A DNA stretch of 64,000 bases from Omphiscola glabra (lineage: Eukaryota; Mollusca; Gastropoda; Lymnaeidae): NCBI GenBank assembly GCA_964017045.1, contig OZ024809.1, forward strand, positions 24,861,618-24,925,617, in the 5' to 3' direction. Under the pieces are notes generated by a model. The model did not search any database, was not told where the DNA came from, and was given only the letters and a program-made list of their open reading frames with translations. Each line of letters begins with the position of its first letter. The first letter of the stretch is position 1. Made by a program: the position numbers and the translations under genes. Shown one piece after another: positions 46,977 to 58,699 of this stretch.

Positions 46977-47333
46977 ATTAACGATCATAACGATCATGTA
47001 CGATCATAACGATCATAACGATCATGTACGATCATAACGATCATGTACGATCATAACGATCATGTACGATCATAACGATCATGTACGATCATAAAGATCA
47101 TGTACGATTATGTACGATCATAACGATCATGTACGATCATAACGATCATGTACAATCATGTACGATCATGTACGATCATAACGATCATAACGATTATAAC
47201 GATCATAACGATCATAACGATCATGTACGATCATAACGATCATGTACGATCATAACGATCATAACGATTATAACGATCATAACGATCATGTACGATCATA
47301 ACGATCATAACGATCATAACGATCATGTACGAG
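46977..47333. repeat. GATC-dense short tandem array
   Basis: Irregular mixture of two short modules, 'acgatcata' (9 bp) and 'acgatcatgt' (10 bp), sometimes 'acgattata'. A GATC occurs about every 10 bp, one helical turn. Confidence 0.95.
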
Positions 47334-47394
47334 AAACTTAAAATTCTCAAAGCTTAAAGTTGTTACTCATTTTATAGAATCGATCTCAGCAGCC

Positions 47395-47825
47395 ATCTTC
47401 GCACGGGATCCTAACGGGATCGGGACCCACCAGGATCGAGAACCCTCCGGGATAATGATCCCACCCGGATCGGGATTCAAAAAGGATCGGGATCTCATGA
47501 GTATCGGGATCAATCCGTGAAACGGGATCGCACCGGGATCAGGATACAAGGATCGGGATTACAGCAGGATCGGGATTTTACACGGATCGGGATTCCACAG
47601 GGATAGGGATGCCACTGTAGCGTGATCCAACTGGGAAACGAAATCACACCGGGATTGTAATCGAATCGGGATCGGGATCATACAGGAATCAGGATCCCAC
47701 TCGGATCGAGATCCAAACGGGGGCGTGATCCTCCGGATCCCCGGATATCATCAGAAAACGGGATCCCACAGAGAAGCTGGATTCGATTGGAATCCCTCCG
47801 GGATCGGGATTCCATCGGGGAACGA
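47395..47825. repeat. Degenerate GGATCGGGAT-rich repeat
   Basis: Highly irregular iterations of 'ggatcgggat' spaced ~15-25 bp with variable sequence between (cccacc, ccatcg, ttacagca). It follows the GATC array after ~60 bp but has a different consensus and much higher GC. Confidence 0.85.
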
Positions 47826-47918
47826 AACGTTTACAAAAGTTATGATAAATGTGTTTGTATAAGAGATATGGTATTTTGTTTTATTAGAGGCGTGGTTTTT
47901 TAATTGCATGGCGCTTAA

Positions 47919-48450
47919 CCCATTCAATCCTGTAGCAGCCAAATGCGGCCAGTACCCATTCAATCCTGTAGCAGCCAAATGCGGCCAGTACCGATTCAAT
48001 CCCACTATGGCCAAATCCTGCTACTCAACCCTTTATTTACACGTTGCTAAAAAGAAAGCGGAAATCTCGCTATTTAAACGTAAATCCCGCTAGAAACGAG
48101 ACCAAGGGAGATTACTTTCTTTTTAAAAATATTTTTATGTATTGGGTGAGGATTATTAATTATTTTAAAAGCAGATTTTTTTTATTTTAGTGTTATGATC
48201 GTTTGTATTCAAATACTTCGTTGAAAATTGACTTTTAGGAATTTACACAAGAAAAGCATTAGGAAATAATGTTACACAACACATATAGCAACCATTTATG
48301 GATGCAAATCAATTTATTTCATATGATTATACTGTTAAATAGATTTGTTTTAATTTTTTTTTCAAAACCTACCCACGGCAAGGGTGGAGTTGCTCCACTT
48401 TGGTTGGGGTTTCCAATTATAAAATTTCTGAGCGCCCTGGATTGAATGGG
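47919..48450. mobile_element. piggyBac-like MITE, 532 bp, in TTAA
   Basis: TTAA (47915-47918) precedes CCCATTCAATCC, and GGATTGAATGGG precedes TTAA (48451-48454). A 12-bp perfect terminal inverted repeat beginning CCC, inside a TTAA duplication, is the piggyBac signature. The left end carries a 36-bp subterminal unit in two perfect copies plus a third degenerate copy. No transposase frame. The CpG-containing subterminal repeats may bind the transposase (inference). Confidence 0.82.
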
Positions 48451-48454
48451 TTAA

Positions 48455-48526
48455 TTTAAATGTTAATTAAAGAGCTGTAGAAGATTTTTTATTGCAATCC
48501 AGGGAAACGCCGGGTATATTGGCTAG
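48455..48526 (+). mobile_element. Helitron-type 3' terminus (ends CTAG)
   Basis: CCAGGGAAACGCCGGG hairpin (48499-48514), then TATATTGG and CTAG|T at 48523-48527. It shares GCCGGGTATATTGGCTRG with the end at 17015. The 5' end is not found; the piggyBac-like MITE lies immediately upstream and may be nested in the Helitron. Confidence 0.65.
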
Positions 48527-49897
48527 TCCTTTATAAAATGTACTATTAAACAATGGGGGTGGGCTGAAAATTTGACAAAACATGCATACTAGTAACGCAC
48601 TTAACAAGGATCCCTGTTAGTGCTCCCACCTGCAAGGATCGCATTCGCAACTGTTTATTATTCTAATAACTCACCCCCTTTTGCACCGCATATTTATTTC
48701 ATATTTGTTTTTAAAGAATCTCATTTAGCACAGTTATAGAGAATTTTATTTGGTGAAAAATTAGATAGAATGTACTGTCATCCGTAATGAGTCTATGTGC
48801 CAAGTTTCAGCTCGATAGGTGAACGGTAAGTGGGTCAATTAGTCGTCCGAATGATTTGCCAGGCAGCCAGCAAGGAACAATCGAAAGCGAAGTTAATCTA
48901 ATGGATTGAAAACATGAAGAAACATTCAGTTAATTCCCAATTAATGCCTATATCATGAACACTTATGGAATCCTGCAGGGAACTTAACAAATATTTTTAT
49001 TGATTTAACTCCTTAACTAGATATAATAGCACACGTTTAAAGGGAGCTTTAACTAGAAATGATGTGACGAAATGATGTATTCGAGATGAGTGCTGTAGTA
49101 AATGGGGCAGATTTGACTGTGACCCTGTGGCGGCAAAGTTTTATCTGTATTATAAGGGACGCCATTTTGGGCCAAATGCAGTTTTTTTCGTGGATGTTGT
49201 AAGGGGGGGCGGGGGGGGGGAGCGGATTAAAAATTTAGCCCAACATTGGCGGCACTAACCATAGCCACTCCACTGGGGGTGGATCTCACTACAAACAAAA
49301 GTTCTCTTACTTTGAGACAAAATCAACAGCATTTAAAAAAAATATTGTTGCGGAAAACCAAGTGAGTGATCTGTTGCTGCCCAGACCTCGATGTACATAA
49401 CTGGCGCCACAAAATGTATATTATATGAGCTTGGACGTTGTTTTGGGAAGCATATTGTGACACGCCTGTCATGTTTTGGGGGAGTCCCAACTGATTAATT
49501 GATGACATATTTTTATATTGTTGCGTGGGGGCCTTCGCGAGTTGACCGTCAATACAAATAAAAAATTATGTGAATATTGGGATAAGATAAATGAACTCAC
49601 AGAACACACTTGTTAAGGATACTAACATCTTCCAATATCTAAAGTTCAATGTTGCTGGAAATTTGTGTGTGGGAGGGGAGAGGGCGTCTCTTTCTTTTGT
49701 CTCTTCTGCTAATTATAAAAGCTCAACGAATTTCTGCATATTTGAACCACCCACCCCCACACCCCCAACTTGATAAATACGACAAAAAACGATTTGAACC
49801 AAATACATAAAACATTCATGAACATTATATTCCTGTTAAATAAGTCATCGTAGTTAAATACTTTTACTACATATTTAAATAAGAAAGCTAAAATTGC
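48527..49897. other. Non-coding DNA
   Basis: It contains 'tgtgccaagtttcagctcga' at 48797, of a kind often seen in degraded mobile elements, and G runs at 49203-49220. No gene recognised. Confidence 0.35.
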
Positions 49898-50160
49898 CCA
49901 ATGGGACCAATATTGCGGAGTTTGGCAAATATTGCGGAGTTTGGCAAATATTGTGGAGTGGGGCCAATATTGTGGATTGGGGTTAATATTGTGGATTGGG
50001 GTTAATATTGTGGAGTGGGGTTAATATTGTGGAGTGGGGCCGATATTGCATAGTTTGGTCAATATTGCGTATTGGGGTAAATATTGCGGAGTAGGGACAT
50101 TATTGTGGAGTTGGGCCAACATTGCGGAGTGGGGCAAATATTGCGGAGTGGGACCGGAAT
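49898..50160. repeat. Minisatellite, ~19-20-bp unit, ~13 copies
   Basis: The unit is 'aatattgcggagtggggcc', with gcgg/gtgg and gggg/tttgg variants. Confidence 0.93.
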
Positions 50161-53100
50161 GAATATTTAAACAAGAGTAAAATGTGTGCTTATATCCAAA
50201 ATATTCTAGACTAAAAGAATACACGTTGTTTTTCAATCCTAAAGATCTCAGTATCGAACAACAACCGGAAGAAAAACACATCTATTTGTTTAATACTTCT
50301 AAGATACAATATTATCATTGACTATGGTAATGTATCGATACCTCGCTGTACAATGATACAACAGCTGTGAATTTTTTCTTTAGAACTCTATGATATATTG
50401 ATATATATTGGTTGTAAAAAAGATTATATTTGGCATCGCTTTCAGTTATAATAGCACGACACATTTTTATTTCAGTTTGATGTATGACTGTCGCCTGTGA
50501 TATGGAGGTGAGAAAAGAAGCCAAAAAACATTGTTTGTTTTAGGAACAAAAAAATAGCGGTGTCCTTTTTCTAGTACAAATAAGCAGTATACCACAGTAT
50601 GTATAAATAGATACCAGTACTGATACAATGATAAATGAAATATATAAGATTCAAGTGAGCGACAAAGTAACTTTAGACATTCTGGACTAAAAAAAACCGG
50701 CGTTATATATATATATAAGTTATTATGCATAAATAATGGTGCCTACTAAAAGTAAGTTTAATTCCAAATATCCATTTAAAAGTAGGTATCAGAATGTACT
50801 AATATAAGTGGACTACCCAAATTTCCTACTAAATTCAGCTTCAAAATATCCCACTTAAATTGAGCTCCAAGATGTCCTACTAAAATGTGGCTACAAAATT
50901 TCCTATGTAAAGTTTTCTATGATATGTCTTAATAAAATAAAGCTTAAATTTGTTGAATAATATTAAAACATGTGTGCGTCTATTTCAGCTTTAACTATAT
51001 AAACAAAACTAAACACATTTATGACTACATGCCTTAATCAGTTATATAAACAAGTACTGTTATGTAAAGTACATTTTAAATGATTCGTAGATGACTTTTG
51101 AATAAAAAAATAAAATCGAATTGAAAGAATAAAACCTAGATCACTACAACAAGGCAGAATACACTGAAATAACGAGGTTTGGGCGGAAAATATTTTTGTG
51201 TGTCTTAGGAATGTGATTAAACTGATTTAACCACTGGCATTTATTGTAAACACGCAACAATTTAGCCATGGAGTTGATGAGACATACAGTAACCTTTGAT
51301 AAGACCAGAAGTGATTGTGTTGGTTCCAGTTACATTTATAACTACGGTTGTGTGTAATTAAGGAAAGGGAGCCAATTTGGAACTGGAATGTAACCTCAAA
51401 TATGTCAAACTAATATATTTTTATAGGCAACTCTCAGAGTTTTCAAAGTTACTGTGTATCATTTCTCCACGTTGTTTTCCACCTGAAGATATCACTGTTA
51501 GGAGTTGTAAGATGGAGCGTAACATCATTTCATCCTTTACATTTTAGATAGTTAAATAGTTGACTCTTCTCTAATGACGGGAAGTCCATCAAGTAGTCGA
51601 GAACTGTGCTATTTATAGAACATCTTCTACTCTAATCAGTTCCAATTGGTGACTGTTGTTCAGTTAGACTGAGGAAAGGAAAGAGATGGTTTATTTTTAA
51701 TATAACATGACCTTGCTCCCATTTCTGTAACTCAATTATTCGCGCCATGAGAATATTGTCAAAGTGAGAAGTGATGGCCCTTGGATCAATAACTCATCTT
51801 GACTATCTTTTTCGGCACTCTTGATCATTTTATCACTTTTCATAACGATGTTGGTCATCCTGCAATGTAGACCTGCAACGAAAGGCTTACGTGTCCATGT
51901 TGTGTAGACCCGCAACGAAAGGCTTACATGTCCATGTTGTGTAGACCCGCAACGAAAGGATGAAACATTCCCTGATACAGTAGGACTCGAGTGCTGAGCC
52001 ATTTGGCTTTTATCGCAGAACATAAGGGGGTGGGGGTAACTTAACTTCTTAGGATCAACATTTAACATTGCGATATGCCTGTGCCGACTGGTGACCATCG
52101 TTGACGTTGGTCAATCTTAGGATCGAGGCCTATCTAGTTGGGTCACTTATAAATTATTAGACCCATAAAAACTGCGTTCAGCAACAAGTATTACACTCTT
52201 TCAGTGTGCTTTAAGGTCTAGCTATTATTTACTATCTATTTACTCAGATGGTTTGGCATAGCTTTTGAAATGTTATCCTTTGACTTAACATTTTTAAATC
52301 CGTCTCTTGTCTCCAAATCCCACAGAAAAAATTTGATATACATCTGTACCAATGTTATAATATATCACAGTTATATATTGGATATACCACTGCTATATAT
52401 TGGATATACAATTGTAATTTATTCGGTATGCAACTGTTAAAGTCTGCTTGTCTGACATGCTGGTGCTTTATTTTAACCGAAAAAAGAATTACGAAGATAC
52501 AGGTCCGTTAATTTTGTGCACAAAGTTTGTGTTGAATTAGTTGAACAAACTCAGTTCGCTTATTTTCCTCAAATTTGTATTCACAAGGACACAAGCTCCA
52601 CGACATGGTCAACGAATTTCTGTTTGTAGCATAACATGTTAAATATGACACCATTTCTTTCACAAATGATAGCAAAGTAACAATGTTAGGGCTGCTTTAA
52701 AAATCATTGAACATTTGAACATTATCAACAACTTTTCTCAATTCATTTCCAGCGGGATTTTTTAAGTAAAAAAATTAATAAATAATTGCGCGAATGTTAG
52801 CATGGCTTATTTTCACGCAACACATACAAGCAACACACTACTGTGTCGTGACACACAGTTTAGAAAGCACTGCCATAGGATTTAATAGGCATTTCTCTTA
52901 ATCATGTTTTTATTAATGGAGCTCTTTATCACTCGTTCCTTTTAAAGGTAGGACAAACTCTAAATGACTAACGTCTACCAAATCAGTACCACAGCTACAA
53001 CATTGGCTTGTACCAACACAGCCCCAGCAGTAGGGCATTAGTTAAGGCTAAATGTTGGACTGAATGACTCGTGTAGTCCAGTGGTCAAGCAAAGTGCTGC

Positions 53101-53185
53101 CATTATTTTTATTGGACCATCGATCACTGGTAAAGCTGGCTAGACAGGTTTCTTTTGCCCTTTTCATCCATAGCTATCACCTAGT
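50161..53185. other. AT-rich non-coding DNA with minor repeats
   Basis: Minor items are diverged 'tcctactaaaat' repeats (50745-50900), a 37-bp unit in ~2.5 copies at 51868-51958 ('gtagacccgcaacgaaaggc'), and 'ctatatattggatatac' repeats near 52370-52420. No gene recognised. Confidence 0.45.
52800..52872 (-). mobile_element. Solo hAT-type end (minus orientation)
   Basis: The reverse complement begins CAGTGCTTTCTAAACTGTGT and continues into gtcacgacacagtagtgtg. This resembles hAT termini and the solo end at 20697. No partner found. Confidence 0.45.
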
Positions 53186-53197
53186 TTCGCTGTTGTA

Positions 53198-53310
53198 TAG
53201 TCCTATGACATCCATCTCTGTGGCAATCTTAGATTTGATGCGTTTGTTCTGTTGTATAATACAATGACATCCATCTCTGTGGCAATCTTAGATTTGATGC
53301 TTTTGTTCTG
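53198..53310. repeat. ~63-bp direct duplication
   Basis: 'atgacatccatctctgtggc' through 'tagatttgatg' occurs at 53206 and again at 53265 with few changes. Confidence 0.85.
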
Positions 53311-53424
53311 GGTCAGCTTTAACGAACCCTCCCCCCCCCCTTTTTTTTCGTATGAATATCATACGAAATTACTTTTTTTTCTCCAAATTTTGAACTCAAA
53401 TAAATATATAAGAATGAATTACTG

Positions 53425-53522
53425 TGTCATTCTAATGTATTATACAATGACATTCTAGTGAATTATACAGTGTCATTCTAGTGTATTAAACAGTGACATT
53501 TTAGTGGATTATACAGTAACGT
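53425..53522. repeat. ~22-bp tandem repeat, ~5 copies
   Basis: Copies of 'tatacagtgtcattctagtg' with small changes. Confidence 0.88.
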
Positions 53523-53529
53523 TGATAGG

Positions 53530-53680
53530 GTTACGGCCACCCGGGGCGGAAAGAGAATTTTGCCACCCCTTGCACCAAAAAAAAACCTCTGTAATTGGCC
53601 GAAAGAGCCGCCCCTCTTTATTATTTTTTTTAAATGTGGGGACCGGCCCCTTTACACCACCCCTTCCTACGCCACTAATG
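53530..53680 (-). mobile_element. Dispersed repeat copy ('tagtggcgtagg' family)
   Basis: Minus-strand relative of 26488-26600: it ends cctacgccactaatg and contains ccacccggggcgga and a C/A-rich centre. GC-rich compared with its surroundings. Confidence 0.5.
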
Positions 53681-53951
53681 CTATATAACTTAAAGAACAA
53701 AGACAGAATACGGCCCTCAATGGATATATTTTTGTTGAATATAAACATAGATCTCGGAAAATTAAGATGTTCAAGTTTGTTATATTGAAGAAAAAAAAAA
53801 TCAACATTGCATGCAAGAAGAACAGAACCAAAATGTGCCAGGCGGGAAATGGGGGGGGGGGGGGGGTGGGGGTAAAAAATGACGCCATGGCTCTGTGCAA
53901 ATATGGACATATTCAAATTTTACTAACATTTTACTTTCTAAAAGTCTAGAT

Positions 53952-56478
53952 TTACATTGCCATTGTTCAAGGCCTAATCTTACATTGCCAACAATGCTAT
54001 AGGTCTAGTCTTACATTGCCAACAATGCTATAGGTCTAGTCTTACATTGCCAACAATGCTATAGGTCTAATCTTACATTGCCAACAATGCTATAGGTCTA
54101 ATCTTACATTGCCAACAATGCTATATGTCTAATCTTACATTGCCAACAATGCTATATGTCTAATCTTACATTGCCAACAATGCTATATGTCTAATCTTAC
54201 ATTGCCAACAATGCTATAGGTCTAGTCTTACATTGCCAACAATGCTATATGTCTAATCTTACATTGCCAACAATGCTATAGGTCTAGTCTTACATTGCCA
54301 ACAATGCTATAGGTCTAGTCTTACATTGCCAACAATGCTATAGTTCTAATCTTACATTGCCAACAATGCTATATGTCTAATCTTACATTGCCAACAATGC
54401 TATAGGTCTAGTCTTACATTGCCAACAATGCTATAGGTCTAGTCTTACATTGCCAACAATGCTATAGGTCTAGTCTTACATTGCCAACAATGCTATAGGT
54501 CTAATCTTACATTGCCAACAATGCTATAGGTCTAATCTTACATTGCCAACAATGCTATAGGTCTAGTCTTACATTGCCAACAATGCTATAGGTCTAATCT
54601 TACATTGCCAACAATGCTATAGGTCTAATCTTACATTGCCAACAATGCTATATGTCTAATCTTACATTGCCAACAATGCTATATGTCTAATCTTACATTG
54701 CCAACAATGCTATAGGTCTAGTCTTACATTGCCAACAATGCTATATGTCTAATCTTACATTGCCAACAATGCTATATGTCTAATCTTACATTGCCAACAA
54801 TGCTATAGGTCTAGTCTTACATTGCCGAAAATGCTATAGGTCTAGTCTTACATTGCCAACAATGCTATAGGTATAGTCTTACATTGCCAACAAATGCTAT
54901 AGGTCTAATCTTACATTGCCAACAATGCTATAGGTCTAGTCTTACATTGCCAACAATGCTATAGGTCTAGTCTTACATTGCCAACAATGCTATAGGTCTA
55001 GTCTTACATTGTCAACAATGCTATAGGTCTAGTCTTACATTGCCAACAATGCTATAGGTCTAGTCTTACATTGTCAACAATGCTATAGGTCTAGTCTTAC
55101 ATTGCCAACAATGCTATAGGTCTAGTCTTACATTGCCAACAATGCTATAGGTCTAGTCTTACATTGCCAACAATGCTATAGGTCTAGTCTTACATTGCCA
55201 ACAATGCTATAGGTCTAGTCTTACATTGCCAACAATGCTATAGGTCTAATCTTACATTGCCAACAATGCTATATGTCTAATCTTACATTGCCAACAATGC
55301 TATAGGTCTAGTCTTACATTGCCAACAATGCTATAGGTCTAGTCTTACATTGCCAACAATGCTATAGGTCTAGTCTTACATTGCCAACAATGCTATAGGT
55401 CTAATCTTACATTGCCAACAATGCTATAGGTCTAATCTTACATTGCCAACAATGCTATAGGTCTAGTCTTACATTGCCAACAATGCTATAGGTCTAATCT
55501 TACATTGCCAACAATGCTATAGGTCTAATCTTACATTGCCAACAATGCTATATGTCTAATCTTACATTGCCAACAATGCTATATGTCTAATCTTACATTG
55601 CCAACAATGCTATAGGTCTAGTCTTACATTGCCAACAATGCTATATGTCTAATCTTACATTGCCAACAATGCTATATGTCTAATCTTACATTGCCAACAA
55701 TGCTATAGGTCTAGTCTTACATTGCCAACAATGCTATAGGTCTAGTCTTACATTGCCAACAATGCTATAGGTATAGTCTTACATTGCCAACAAATGCTAT
55801 AGGTCTAATCTTACATTGCCAACAATGCTATAGGTCTAGTCTTACATTGCCAACAATGCTATAGGTCTAGTCTTACATTGCCAACAATGCTATAGGTCTA
55901 GTCTTACATTGTCAACAATGCTATAGGTCTAGTCTTACATTGCCAACAATGCTATAGGTCTAGTCTTACATTGTCAACAATGCTATAGGTCTAGTCTTAC
56001 ATTGCCAACAATGCTATAGGTCTAGTCTTACATTGCCAACAATGCTATAGGTCTAGTCTTACATTGCCAACAATGCTATAGGTCTAGTCTTACATTGCCA
56101 ACAATGCTATAGGTCTAGTCTTACATTGCCAACAATGCTATAGGTCTAATCTTACATTGCCAACAATGCTATATGTCTAATCTTACATTGCCAACAATGC
56201 TATAGGTCTAGTCTTACATTGCCAACAATGCTATAGGTCTAGTCTTACATTGCCAACAATGCTATAGGTCTAGTCTTACATTGCCAACAATGCTATAGGT
56301 CTAATCTTACATTGCCAACAATGCTATAGGTCTAATCATACATTGCCAACAATGCTATAGGTCTAGTCTTACATTGCCAACAATGCTATAGGTCTAATCT
56401 TACATTGCCAACAATGCTATAGGTCTAATCTTACATTGCCAACAATGCTATAGGTCTAGTCTTACATTGCCAACAACA
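53952..56478. repeat. Large minisatellite, 31-bp unit, ~81 copies, with 900-bp higher-order period
   Basis: The unit is 'aggtctagtcttacattgcc' plus 'aacaatgctat'. Variable sites are tagtc/taatc and atagg/atatg, with rarer tgccaac/tgtcaac. A one-base insertion (caaatgctat) appears at ~54893 and again at ~55793, exactly 900 bp apart; 28 units of 31 plus one of 32 make 900. Lines of sequence 900 bp apart are identical or nearly so from ~54300 to ~56440. It is therefore a higher-order repeat or a recent internal duplication. Non-coding. Confidence 0.97.
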
Positions 56479-56489
56479 TTAAAGGTCTA

Positions 56490-56600
56490 TTCTTTAATGG
56501 CAAACAATGGTAAAGGTTAAGTATTTCATGGCAAACAATGGTAAAGGTTAAGTATTTCATGGTAAACAATGGTAAAGGTTAAGTATTTCATGGCAAACAA
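56490..56600. repeat. 31-bp repeat, ~3 copies, diverged relative of the preceding array
   Basis: Copies of 'atggcaaacaatggtaaagg' plus ttaagtatttc. The 31-bp length and 'caaacaatg' core suggest descent from the large array next to it. Confidence 0.85.
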
Positions 56601-56669
56601 TTTAATGTGTAATCAAAACATTTCCATTCATTTTGGATCTTTAAAGGAATTTTATCATATCTGATCTCA

Positions 56670-56925
56670 AATGTCAGTGAATAGTCACATAGATGTCAGT
56701 GAATAGTAATATAGAAGTCAATGAATGGTCCTATATATGTAAGTGAAGATTCCAATAAATGTCAGTGAATGTTCCTATAGGTGTCAGCGAATTGCTCTAT
56801 AGATATCAGTGAACAGTCCGTTAGATGTCAGTGAACAGTCCGTTAGATGTCGGTGAACAGTCCGTAAGATGTCAGTGAATAGTTCTTTTGATGTCTATCA
56901 GATATTTCGGTAGACGTCAGTGACT
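56670..56925. repeat. Degenerate ~21-22-bp repeat
   Basis: Loose copies of 'agatgtcagtgaacagtccg'; probably the diverged edge of the following array. Confidence 0.85.
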
Positions 56926-56954
56926 TATTCTGTGGGTGTTATAGAAAATCCCTG

Positions 56955-57632
56955 TAGATGATGTCAGTCAATTGTCATGTAGATGTCATTCAATCGTCGG
57001 TAGATGTCATTCAATCGTCGGTAGATGTCAGTCAATTGTCATGTAGATGTCATTCAATCGTCGGTAGATGTCATTCAATCGTCGGTAGATGTCATTCAAT
57101 CGTCGGTAGATGTCATTCAATCGTCGGTAGATGTCATTCAATCGTCGGTAGATGTCATTCAATCGTCGGTAGATGTCATTCAATCGTCTGTAGATGTCAT
57201 TCAATCGTCCTGTAGATGTCAGTCAATTGTCATATAGATGTCATTCAATCGTCGGTAGATGTCATTCAATCGTCGGTAGATGTCATTCAATCGTCGGTAG
57301 ATGTCATTCAATCGTCCTGTAGATGTCATTCAATCGCCCTGTAGATGTCATTCAATCGTCGGTATATGTCATTCAATCGTCCTGTAGATGTCATTCAATC
57401 GTCCTGTAGATGTAATTCAATCGTCCTGTAGATGTCATTCAATCGTCGGTAGATGTCATTCAATCGTCCTGTAGATGTCATTCAATCGTCCTGTAGATGT
57501 CATTCAATCGTCCTGTAGATGTCATTCAATCGTCCTGTAGATGTCATTCAATCGTCCTGTAGATGTCATTCAATCGTCCTGTAGATGTCATTCAATCGTC
57601 CTGTAGATGTCATTCAATCATTCTTGAGATGT
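56955..57632. repeat. Minisatellite, 21/22-bp units, ~32 copies
   Basis: Two unit types, 'gtagatgtcattcaatcgtc' plus g (21 bp) or plus ct (22 bp). The first dominates the left half and the second the right half. Short frames across the 21-bp part are repeat artefacts. Confidence 0.95.
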
Positions 57633-58515
57633 CAGTGAAAAATCCTGTCGGTTTCATGGAATAGCTCATTGTAAACAGAAGCTGCTAAATAAATCAAGGT
57701 CAACTAACCATATAACATAACATTACTCACTCATGCATGGTTGTACCCTACCCCCCACCCCTGCCACCCCACACCCCAACCTCCCATGATTCACGTGACC
57801 AGACTATGGCGGCCATTAAAGACAAGTTATCGGGCTGGCCTACGATCTGGTTTAATGAGCTATCAAAGATTTCTGATTCGTCGACTTCCTTCACGGGCAC
57901 TGATTGATGGCCGCCTTAAGGAAACCTAATCGGAGTTCTTTTAAAAAAGAAAAACAGTACCTCGAATACGAATATCCTAATCATATTTGCATTACTAGGA
58001 AAATTTGGAATAATCGAATCTGTATTATTTAATAACTTGATACTCCCTATTTTCTGGCCACTCCAGAACGCTTGTGCCCTTTTATGAGCAATTGCTTATT
58101 TCTAGGGTAACGTTTGGGTGTTCCATTACCTGACCAAACAGTCATCGATTAGTTCGGCATTAAGCTGTTATTCGCCTCTCCTTCATCCATTGTGACGGTG
58201 CTATTTTATTTCCATATTAACCACGTCAGCAATCACTGCGGCCCCTAATCAATCGTTTGCAATTAATCGACACCCTTAAGCCCTTGGACTTTCGAACGTG
58301 TTTGCAACATTTATCAGAGACCGTTTCAATTATTCTTTAAGCGTTTGTAAACACTGCTCTCGGCAATGTCCACGGCACGGCAATCGCCATCACTTCATCT
58401 CTTTCATCTTGTACACTTCTCGTGTGGCCTCAACCACATACAGCCAACAAAATTATGTGTTTTCATTTGAAAGTCAGAGATAAAAGGAAATTTGTTTCCT
58501 TACTGTTTATTTTAA
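57633..58515. other. Unique, compositionally balanced non-coding DNA
   Basis: 57780-58480 is markedly less AT-rich than the surrounding DNA and free of repeats. It contains several homeodomain-type cores (ctaatcaatcg, caattaatcg). No splice-bounded reading frame stands out. Candidate conserved non-coding element. Confidence 0.4.
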
Positions 58516-58652
58516 GATTGGGATAAACGTCATAACTACAACCTTTAACGTCATAACTACAATCTCTAAGGTCATAGCTACAATCTTTCACGTAATAACT
58601 ACAATCTCTAAGGTCATAACTACACTCTTTAGCGTTATAACTACAATCTTAG
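58516..58652. repeat. ~21-22-bp tandem repeat, ~6 copies
   Basis: Copies of 'cataactacaatctttaacg'. The same unit recurs at 62140-62205. Confidence 0.9.
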
Positions 58653-58699
58653 GGGGAAAGTCAAGTACCCCACGGAGAAAATGATGTATGACAATAAAA

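Noticed and set aside
53050..53110. tRNA or tRNA-derived SINE head ('gtagtccagtggtcaagc')
   Set aside because: The A-box-like string is incomplete, no B box follows at the right distance, and no cloverleaf forms.
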